Positions 57,681 through 64,000 of a stretch of DNA of 64,000 nt are shown piece after piece. Numbering within the stretch: position 1 is the first letter of the stretch; each line of letters begins with the position of its first letter. The notes beneath the pieces were generated by a model that did no database searches, was not told the origin of the DNA, and saw only the letters and a program-made list of their open reading frames with translations. The position numbers were made by a program, and so were the translations under genes. Origin of the DNA: Hyphomicrobiales bacterium (GTDB taxonomy: Bacteria > Pseudomonadota > Alphaproteobacteria > Rhodospirillales > JACKKN01); the NCBI GenBank assembly GCA_024236415.1, contig JACKKN010000018.1:16415-80414 (forward strand). The letters run 5' to 3'.

Positions 57681-58178
57681 ATGGCAGAAGACACCGACAC
57701 CCCGGACGGCGCGGAAACGGACGGCGACGCGCGGAAGAAGGCCGCGCCCGGCAAGAAGCGGCTGGTGATCCTGGGGGCCGCGGGGGTCGCGGTGGCCGCC
57801 ATCCTGGGCATCGTCGGCTTTCTCCTGTTCGGCGGCGGCGAGGCCGGCAAGAAAACCCTGATCGAGCTGCCGGGCCCCTCGGTCTATGTCGAGCTGCCCA
57901 CCTTCATCGCCGACCTGAAGACGGACAAGTGCCGGTCCCCGGTGGTCAAGCTGACCCTGTCGCTGGAGATCGCCGGCAACCACCGCGACCGGTTGACCGA
58001 AATCCAGCCGCAACTGATGGACGCCCTGCGCATGCTGCTGCGCGACCGCACGCGCCAGGACCTGGCGGGCCGCGAGGGCGCCGAGAACCTGCGCGCCGCC
58101 GTCCAGACCCAGGCCGCCAACATGATGGCGCCGGCCGAGGTCCGGGGCGTCCTGTTCAAGGAATTCCTGTTGCAGTAG
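57681..58178 (+). CDS. fliL: FliL-like flagellar basal-body protein
   Basis: A 165-residue protein with a short charged N-terminus, one membrane helix (about 27-50), and a periplasmic FliL domain: VYVELPTFIADL, CRSPVVKLTLSLEI, and C-terminal VRGVLFKEFLLQ. FliL acts at the flagellar stator. There are no other flagellar genes in the window, so this is an orphan copy that may be involved in a different envelope process. It follows the DUF455 gene by 69 bp and ends 12 bp from the convergent prfB. Confidence 0.8.
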   Translation: MAEDTDTPDGAETDGDARKKAAPGKKRLVILGAAGVAVAAILGIVGFLLFGGGEAGKKTLIELPGPSVYVELPTFIADLKTDKCRSPVVKLTLSLEIAGNHRDRLTEIQPQLMDALRMLLRDRTRQDLAGREGAENLRAAVQTQAANMMAPAEVRGVLFKEFLLQ

Positions 58179-58190
58179 GGCCCGCGGTCC

Positions 58191-59322
58191 CTACCCGGCG
58201 TCGCCCCCGGCGCCCTCGGACCCGCCCTTGACCCGGGCCGCCAGGGCGGCGGCCATGAAGTCGTCCAGATCCCCGTCCAGCACCGCCTGGGTGTTGCTGG
58301 TCTCGACGCTGGTGCGCAGGTCCTTGACCATCTGGTAGGGCTGCAGGACGTAGGAGCGGATCTGGTGGCCCCAGCCGATGTCGGTCTTGGCGTCGCGCTC
58401 GGCCTGCTGTTCGGCCTCGCGTTTCTGCAACTCCAGCTCGTACAGGCGCGCCCGCAGCATCTTGAAGGCCGCGGCCCGGTTCTTGTGCTGGGAACGGTCG
58501 TTCTGGCACTGCACGACGATGCCCGTGGGGTGGTGGGTGATGCGGATGGCGCTGTCGGTCTTGTTCACGTGCTGGCCGCCGGCGCCCGAGGCGCGGTATG
58601 TGTCGATGCGCAGGTCCTTGTCCTCGATCTCGATCTCGATGTTGTCGTCGATCACGGGATAGGCGCCCACCGAGGCGAAGGAGGTGTGGCGGCGGGCGCT
58701 GGAGTCGTAGGGCGAGATCCGCACCAGGCGGTGGACCCCCGATTCGGTCTTCAGCCAGCCGTAGGCGTCGTCGCCCATGACCCGGACCGTGGCCGACTTG
58801 ATGCCCGCCTCCTCGCCCGCGCTCTCCTCGATCCACTCGATCTTGTAGCCGTGCTGTTCGGCCCAGCGGGTGTACATGCGCAGCAGCATTTCGGCCCAGT
58901 CCTGGGCCTCGGTGCCGCCAGCCCCGGCATGGACCTCAAGGAAACAGTCGTTGCCGTCGGCCTCGCCCGACAGCAGGGTCCGGACCTCGGCCTTCTCCAC
59001 CTTGGCCTGCAGGGACTTGAGGCCCGCCTCGGCCTCGGCCACCACTGCCTCGTCGCCTTCTTCTTCCCCAAGTTCAATGAGTTCGACGTTGTCGTTCAGT
59101 TCCCGGGTCAGCTCGTCGATGGCCCGGATGCCGGCCTCCAGGCGGGTCCGCTCGCGCATGACCGCCTGGGCCTTCTCGGGGTTGTTCCACAGGTCGGGAT
59201 TTTCCGCCTCGGCGTTCAGCTCTTCGAGGCGCAGGACGGCATTGTCGTAGTCAAAGATGCCTCCTCAGCAGTTCCAGCGACTGCTTGATGTCCTGGACCT
59301 GGGATTCGACTTCGGCGCGCAT
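58191..59322 (-). CDS. prfB: Peptide chain release factor 2 (programmed +1 frameshift)
   Basis: RF2 ends translation at UGA and UAA codons. Translation starts at the ATG 59320-59322, reads 23 codons (MRAEVESQVQDIKQ...RRHL) to an in-frame TGA (59251-59253), and shifts +1 at CTT to continue for 353 more residues. The whole protein is about 376 residues, near the usual 365. The GAGGQHVNKTD catalytic motif is intact. The stop-codon recognition tripeptide reads SPY (ISPYDSSARRHTSF) where E. coli has SPF, which I recall as common in alphaproteobacteria. It lies downstream of mrcA and amiC on the same strand. Confidence 0.96.
59250..59265 (-). other. Programmed +1 ribosomal frameshift site of prfB
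   Basis: On the minus strand AGGAGG (59260-59265), a three-base spacer, then CTTTGAC (CTT at 59254-59256, TGA at 59251-59253). The perfect Shine-Dalgarno-like hexamer and exact three-base spacing match the E. coli autoregulatory site. Low RF2 slows reading of UGA and favours the shift. Confidence 0.97.
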
Positions 59323-59436
59323 TGGCTACTCCGTAGGGACAAAATTTTTGCCGGAAAATCGGCAACCAACCCCTTGATTCCAACGTGTTGTACCCGGCAG
59401 GCCGGCGCCGGGGCAAGCATCATGACGTGGCTGCCA

Positions 59437-59466
59437 TTGTTTCGACGCATTTCCGTGACATATAGA
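59437..59466 (+). promoter_or_regulatory. Candidate promoter of the zinc-ribbon gene
   Basis: TTGTTT (59437-59442), 18-bp spacer, TATAGA (59461-59466), about 44 bp before the ATG at 59510, in the divergent gap with prfB. Confidence 0.45.
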
Positions 59467-59509
59467 AGGGCAGTGCAACAACAGATGACGGCGGGAAGCC
59501 GTTGAACGC

Positions 59510-59689
59510 ATGTCCGTAATCAAGAAACCCAAGGCCCGCCTGAACGTCAAGACCCGCCGCTGCCTGATGTGTGGTGACGCTTTCGAGTCCGACGGGGCAC
59601 ACAACCGGATCTGCCGAAAATGCAAGGAAACCAAGGCGTGGCGCGAGGGGGCCTCGATCTCGGACTACACCTTGAAGGGGCACGGCTGA
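59510..59689 (+). CDS. Small zinc-ribbon protein
   Basis: A 59-residue basic protein with one zinc ribbon: Cys18 and Cys21 (CLMCGD), Cys35 and Cys38 (ICRKCKE). N-terminal IKKPKARLNVKTRR is strongly basic, as in nucleic-acid-binding or ribosome-associated proteins; the C-terminal GASISDYTLKGHG is polar. I do not recognise a characterised family, though short proteins like this next to prfB are, from memory, found in other Rhodospirillales. Divergent from prfB; followed by 134 bp and the convergent mrcA. Confidence 0.8.
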   Translation: MSVIKKPKARLNVKTRRCLMCGDAFESDGAHNRICRKCKETKAWREGASISDYTLKGHG

Positions 59690-59823
59690 GCCGCGCCCGC
59701 ATCGCCGGCAGGCGACCGCAAGTACGAATACGGCCGCGAATCCTGCAGTGAACCGCGCCGGCGCCCGGGCGCGGCGGTGGCGCTTGCCTGCGCCTTCAAA
59801 GAAAATTTCCCTGGTTTCGAAGG

Positions 59824-62277
59824 TCAGTAAAGACCGCCGGTGCCCGACGTGGGCGCACCGCCGGTGGCGACGACCCCTTCCAGGATCTCCTCGTTGCCGG
59901 TCGGCACCGTTCCGGGCTTGAAGGCTTCCAGGATCACGTCCCGGTCGCCGGTCTGGGCCAAGCGGCCGGTGGCCGCGTCGATGCGCACCAGACGGATGCC
60001 GGGCGGGATGCGGAACGGCACGGCCGGCTTGTCGGCCAGGGCGTCGTGCATGAATTCCTTGAAGATCGGCGCCGCCACCGAGGCCCCCTGCTCGAGCTTG
60101 CCCAGGCTGCGCGGGGTGTCGAACCCGGCGAACACGCCCACCGCCAGGTCGGGGGAGAAGCCGATAAACCAGGTGTCGTTGCTGTCGTTGGTGGTGCCGG
60201 TCTTGCCGGCCAGGGGAATGCCCAGGCTGCGGATTCGGCGCCCCGTGCCGCGCTGCACCACGCCGTTCAGCATGGACACCATCTGGTAGGCGCTGGCCGG
60301 GTCGGTGACCTGTTCGCGGGTGTCGGGGATGATCGGCACGGGCTGGTTGTTCCAGGCCTCGGCCCGGCACTGCGGGCAGGCGCGCAGGTCGTGGCGGAAC
60401 ACGGTGGCGCCGGTGCGGTCCTGGACCCGGTCGATCAGGGTCGGCGTGATCTTCTTGCCGCCGTTGACGATCATGGCATAGGCCGTGGTCAGGTCCAGCA
60501 GGGTGGTCTCGCCGGCGCCCAGGGCCATGGACAGGGTTTCCGGCATGTCCGTGACCACCCCGAATCGGCGCGCGTAGTCGACAACGGTTTCCATGCCGAT
60601 GGTCTGGGCCAGGCGCACGGTCATCAGGTTGCGGGACTTCTCGATGCCCAGGCGCATGGTGCTGGGGCCGTAGAACTTCTTGGTGTAGTTGGCCGGCCGC
60701 CACTTGGGCAGGCCCGGGCCCTGGTCGATGACGAAGGGCGCATCCAGGATGCGCGTGGCCGGGGTGAACCCCTTGTCCAGGGCGGCCAGGTAGACGATGG
60801 GCTTGAAAGCCGAGCCGGGCTGGCGCTTGGCCTGGGTCGCCCGGTTGAACTTGCTGAGGTCGAAGGAGAAGCCGCCGACCATGGCCAGCACGCGCCCGGT
60901 GTGGGGGTCCATGGCCACCAGGCCGCCGTCGATCTCGGGCACCTGGCGCAGGGCGTAGGTGCCGGCGGGGTATTCCTTGGCCACCTCCTCGCCCTTATCC
61001 GTGACCGTGTATTCGCTCACCGCCTCCACCGCCACCACGTCGCCGGGCTTCAGGACTTCGGTCGCCGCCCTGATGCGCGGTCCCCGCGTCTGGTTGCCCA
61101 GCTGCTCGCGCGCCCAGCGCAGCTCGCGCAAGGGAATCGTACCCTCGGCGCCGTCGGCCAGCATCACCGCGGCCGATTCCCCGTCGACCCGGGTCACCAG
61201 GGCCGGCTTCCAGGCCGGCACCTCGGCCGGCAGGTGGGTGGCGGCCAGCCTGGCGCGCCAATCCGCCGCCGGCGCGCCGGCGGCCGCGGGTTCCAGGTGG
61301 GCCATGGGGCCGCGCCAGCCGTGGCGCCGGTCATAGGCGATCAGGCCGTCGCGCACGGCGCGGGCGGCGATGTCCTGCAGCTTGGGGTTCACCGTGGAGC
61401 GCACCAGCAGGCCGCCCTGGTACAGGGCGTTCTCGCCATACCGCTCGGCGATCTCGCGGCGCACCTCCTCGGTGAAATGGCCGGCGTCCACGTCGGCCTC
61501 GCGGGTGGGTTGGCGGATGGTCAGCGGCGTCGCCCGGGCCTCGGCGGCCTGGTCGGCGGAAATGGCCCCGTCCTCCAGCATGCGGCCGATGACCCAGTCG
61601 CGGCGCTCCTTGGCGGCCTGGGGATGGCGGTAGGGGTGGTAATTGGCCGGCGCCTTGGGCAGGGCCCCCAGGAAGGCCGCCTCGGCGATGGTCAGCTCGT
61701 TCAAGGCCTTGTCGAAATAGGCCTGCGAGGCCGCCGCCACCCCATAGGCGCCGAAGCCCAGGTAGATCTCGTTCAGGTATAGCTCCAGGATTCGCTGCTT
61801 GGAGAAGGTCCGCTCGATGCGGAAGGCCAGGATGGCCTCCTTGGCCTTGCGGGTGATGGAGACCTCGTTGGTCAGCAGGAAGTTCTTGGCCACCTGCTGG
61901 GTGATGGTCGAGGCCCCCACCGGACGCCGGTTGGAGCCCAGGTTGCGCAGGTTGGTGACGGCGGCCCGGGCGACGGACAGGAAGTTGACGCCCGGGTGCA
62001 CGTAGAAGTCCTTGTCCTCGGCCGACAGCACGGCCTGGACGACCCGCTTGGGGATGGACTCGATGGGCACGAAGACCCGCTTCTCCTTGGCGTACTCGAT
62101 CAGCAGGCGGCCGTCGCCGGCATGGACCCGGGTGGTCACCGGCGGCTCGTACTCGGCCAGCTGGCGGTAGTCGGGCAGGCCGCGGCCGTAGTGGTAGAAC
62201 ACCCACAGGCCGCCGCCGGCGCCCGCCAGGGCGACCAGGACCAGCAAGATCAGGGTGACGGTAAGGAAGCGGACCAT
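59824..62277 (-). CDS. mrcA: Penicillin-binding protein 1A
   Basis: An 817-residue bifunctional peptidoglycan synthase. N-terminal membrane helix (about 4-27), GT51 glycosyltransferase domain (AVLSAEDKDFYVHPG with the catalytic Glu, GASTITQQVAKNFLL, RKAKEAILAFRIE), an inserted OB-like region (about 290-420), and a transpeptidase domain with the Ser-x-x-Lys in RQPGSAFKP, the SRN box in EKSRNLMTVR, and KTGTTNDSND. It is downstream of amiC on the same strand, with a 126-bp gap containing a short perfect stem (62326-62333 with 62339-62346). Confidence 0.95.
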   Translation of the reverse strand: MVRFLTVTLILLVLVALAGAGGGLWVFYHYGRGLPDYRQLAEYEPPVTTRVHAGDGRLLIEYAKEKRVFVPIESIPKRVVQAVLSAEDKDFYVHPGVNFLSVARAAVTNLRNLGSNRRPVGASTITQQVAKNFLLTNEVSITRKAKEAILAFRIERTFSKQRILELYLNEIYLGFGAYGVAAASQAYFDKALNELTIAEAAFLGALPKAPANYHPYRHPQAAKERRDWVIGRMLEDGAISADQAAEARATPLTIRQPTREADVDAGHFTEEVRREIAERYGENALYQGGLLVRSTVNPKLQDIAARAVRDGLIAYDRRHGWRGPMAHLEPAAAGAPAADWRARLAATHLPAEVPAWKPALVTRVDGESAAVMLADGAEGTIPLRELRWAREQLGNQTRGPRIRAATEVLKPGDVVAVEAVSEYTVTDKGEEVAKEYPAGTYALRQVPEIDGGLVAMDPHTGRVLAMVGGFSFDLSKFNRATQAKRQPGSAFKPIVYLAALDKGFTPATRILDAPFVIDQGPGLPKWRPANYTKKFYGPSTMRLGIEKSRNLMTVRLAQTIGMETVVDYARRFGVVTDMPETLSMALGAGETTLLDLTTAYAMIVNGGKKITPTLIDRVQDRTGATVFRHDLRACPQCRAEAWNNQPVPIIPDTREQVTDPASAYQMVSMLNGVVQRGTGRRIRSLGIPLAGKTGTTNDSNDTWFIGFSPDLAVGVFAGFDTPRSLGKLEQGASVAAPIFKEFMHDALADKPAVPFRIPPGIRLVRIDAATGRLAQTGDRDVILEAFKPGTVPTGNEEILEGVVATGGAPTSGTGGLY

Positions 62278-62403
62278 GGCACCAGGATGCGGACGACCTT
62301 GGGCGGATTCAACTGTTCATGCGGATCCGGCGGCACGTCCGCCGGACATCTCGAAGTTTCAGCCACTTGTACTTCACAATTGTGTCGGGTTTTGGGCCGC
62401 GCC

Positions 62404-63768
62404 CTACTCCCGCGCCGCCTCCTCGATGCGCACGAAATAGCCCTTCACGGCCCGGCTGATGGCCTTGGCCAAGCGCACGCGGTAATCCGACCGGCGCAGG
62501 GACCGTTCGTCCTGGCGGTTGGACAGGAACCCCAGCTCCACCAGGACCGACGGGATATCCGGCGCCTTCAGCACGGCAAATCCGGCGAACCGGTGGGTGT
62601 TGCGCAGCAGGCGGGTCTCGTGGCGCAGGGATTTGACCAGCACCGACGCGAAGCGAACGGACTCGTTCATGGTCTCGCGCTGGGCCAGGTCGATCAGGAT
62701 GTTGGTGACCTCCGCCGATTCGGCGCTCAGGTCGACGCCGCCGATCAGGTCGGCCTTGTTCTCCTTCTCCGCCAGGGCTTCTGCCTCGCGGTCCGACGCC
62801 TTTTCGGACAGGGTATAGACCGACAGGCCGCGGATATCGCGGTCGCGGATGGTATCGGCGTGGATCGAGATGAACAGCTCGCCGTCGGCGGCGCGCGCCA
62901 GGTCGACCCGGCTGCGCAGGCGGACGAACTTGTCCCGGTCGCGGGTCAGCACCACCTTGAACTGCCCCGTGGCCTCCAGCTGCGCCTCGACCTCCCGCGC
63001 CACGGCCAGGGTGATGTACTTCTCGTAGATGCCCGACACGCCGATGGCGCCGGGGTCGGCGCCGCCGTGCCCGGGGTCGATGACGACCACGTGCGGGCGG
63101 GCGACCCGGGCCGGCTTCAACGGCGGAACCCGGTAGGGGAACGCCGCCTTGCGGATCGGCGCCCCCGGCGCCGGCCGCGCCGTCGCCACGGGGGTCACCG
63201 TGGAGGTGACCGTGGGGGTGACGACGGGGGCGACCGCGGGCCCCACCGCGGCGACGGCGACCTTGGGGCTGTCCAGGTTGCGGCGCTTGCGGATGGCGCC
63301 GCGGAACGCGGTGTCGGTGGTGGCCGCCAGGTCGACCACCAGGCGGAAGGCCGCCCCGCCCACGGGCGCGTCGGCCGGCGGCGGCAGGATGGTGAATTCC
63401 TGGACCAGGACCGGGGAGGCCAGGTCCAGCACCACCCGCGACACCCCGGGCTTGAACAGGCCGTAGCGGATGCGCTTGAAGTGGCCCACCGATTGCGGCA
63501 GGGGCTGCTGCGGCAGGCGCCAGCCGACCTCGGGCATGTCCAGGACGACGCGGTAGGGGTCGGCCAGGGTGAACATGGTGACCGTGACGTCCCGGGAAAG
63601 GTCCAGCACAACCCGTGTGGTCGGGCCGTGCTGGGCCACGCGCACGTCCGACACGACCGGCCCCGCGGCCCGGGCCGGCAATGGCGACAGCACCCCCGCC
63701 GCGGCCGTTGCCACGGCCAGCAGCGCCAGAATCACCGCGATTGCCGTCCTTCTCGTCTTGTCGCCCAT
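62404..63768 (-). CDS. amiC: N-acetylmuramoyl-L-alanine amidase (AmiC-type)
   Basis: A 454-residue periplasmic amidase that splits septal peptidoglycan. Signal peptide (about 1-34), AMIN domain (about 38-150) that targets to the septum, a Thr/Val/Pro-rich linker around 170-195, and a zinc Amidase_3 domain (about 220-450) with ligands in VVIDPGHGG, Glu in YEKYITLAVA, SIHADTI, and the catalytic Glu in LVELGFLSN. The regulatory helix that blocks the active site in EnvC-type amidases lies between SIHAD and LVELG and seems present. It precedes mrcA. Confidence 0.93.
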   Translation of the reverse strand: MGDKTRRTAIAVILALLAVATAAAGVLSPLPARAAGPVVSDVRVAQHGPTTRVVLDLSRDVTVTMFTLADPYRVVLDMPEVGWRLPQQPLPQSVGHFKRIRYGLFKPGVSRVVLDLASPVLVQEFTILPPPADAPVGGAAFRLVVDLAATTDTAFRGAIRKRRNLDSPKVAVAAVGPAVAPVVTPTVTSTVTPVATARPAPGAPIRKAAFPYRVPPLKPARVARPHVVVIDPGHGGADPGAIGVSGIYEKYITLAVAREVEAQLEATGQFKVVLTRDRDKFVRLRSRVDLARAADGELFISIHADTIRDRDIRGLSVYTLSEKASDREAEALAEKENKADLIGGVDLSAESAEVTNILIDLAQRETMNESVRFASVLVKSLRHETRLLRNTHRFAGFAVLKAPDIPSVLVELGFLSNRQDERSLRRSDYRVRLAKAISRAVKGYFVRIEEAARE

Positions 63769-64000
63769 GGCCCCGGACCGATTGCGAATCCCACACCCGG
63801 TTTAGCGCATGTGGACATGGCGCTTCAACGCCGAGCCTGGAGCGGACCCGACGCAAAAACATCGCCTGCCAATGCGATAAGATGATTGTCGAACGAAATT
63901 CCTACCGTTATGTTAACGGCCTAGCGGGGATTCCCCGGCTTCGCGGATTGACGCAATCTGGTTGCGCCCACCTGCGGCAAAGCCAGGCGACCGCCCCGTG
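63769..64000. other. Right-edge intergenic region, probable rne leader
   Basis: 232 bp with no open frame I can support. In many alphaproteobacteria the gene divergent from amiC-mrcA-prfB is rne (RNase E), which has a long regulatory 5' UTR, so this may be the start of that leader. I see no RNase E coding sequence before the end. Confidence 0.4.

Noticed and set aside
59690..59823. Terminator between the zinc-ribbon gene and mrcA
   Set aside because: There are GC-rich inverted pieces (around 59755-59790), but no clean stem with a T-tract on either strand.
63769..64000. Start of the rne coding sequence
   Set aside because: No ATG with an RNase E N-terminus occurs before the window ends; only the leader can be proposed.

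Overview
The window is very GC-rich chromosomal DNA from an alphaproteobacterium, most likely a member of the Rhodospirillales. The pointers are an ATP12-type F1-ATPase assembly chaperone, a pccB / 2TM protein / pccA operon, the amiC-mrcA-prfB order, a tetracysteine zinc adenylate kinase, a MerR-type LiuR regulator with its palindromic sites, and a fused str-S10-spc-alpha ribosomal run without rpsD. No phage, transposase, plasmid, CRISPR or toxin-antitoxin genes are visible. Coordinates were derived by hand from the sequence.

Region by region. (1) 1-9,822, all on the minus strand: a leucine/branched-chain acyl-CoA degradation regulon (LiuR-like regulator, acetoacetyl-CoA synthetase, two hotdog thioesterases, isovaleryl-CoA dehydrogenase, cupin, thiolase, short-chain dehydrogenase, second acyl-CoA dehydrogenase, GSH-dependent isomerase-like protein, and the first 233 codons of methylcrotonyl-CoA carboxylase beta). 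Two near-identical palindromes, one before the regulator and one before the thioesterase-ivd operon, suggest autoregulated control. (2) 9,833-13,158: mgtE, tRNA-Leu(GAG), and lipB overlapping a zinc-sensing CZB-GGDEF diguanylate cyclase. (3) 13,162-17,597: propionyl-CoA carboxylase operon ending in two acylphosphatase-fold genes, one canonical and one with both catalytic residues replaced. (4) 17,799-22,564: small secreted protein, ATP12, a repetitive AsmA protein and a HAD phosphatase. (5) 22,676-30,345: seven-gene peptide-uptake operon (M20 hydrolase, DmpA-type aminopeptidase, binding protein, two permeases, two ATPases). (6) 30,735-36,252: OmpA-type lipoprotein, then rluC, fluC/crcB, rarA, a 2TM protein and a DegQ-type protease. 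(7) 36,408-54,850: 31 contiguous minus-strand genes, rpsL to rplQ. (8) 55,178-64,000: gamma-carbonic anhydrase, VOC protein, Bcp peroxiredoxin with a DUF455 ferritin-like protein, orphan FliL, prfB with an intact +1 frameshift site, a 59-residue zinc ribbon, mrcA and amiC; rne is expected just past the right edge.

How the genes work together. Regions 1 and 3 carry acyl-CoA catabolism: leucine is degraded through isovaleryl- and methylcrotonyl-CoA to acetoacetate, which AacS activates and thiolase cleaves, while odd-chain/valine/isoleucine carbon goes through propionyl-CoA carboxylase. Region 5 would supply amino acids by importing and hydrolysing peptides. Region 7 is the translation core, with a good sigma70 promoter before rpsL and a second, full-consensus one before rpsM. 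Region 8 combines cell-wall synthesis and splitting with translation termination.

Most of the window is housekeeping. The parts that look least described are the catalytically dead acylphosphatase paralogue, the lipB-diguanylate cyclase coupling, the REP-like palindrome inside the leucine operon, the repeats inside the AsmA protein, the small zinc-ribbon gene, and the peptide operon that seems to split an otherwise conserved gene block.
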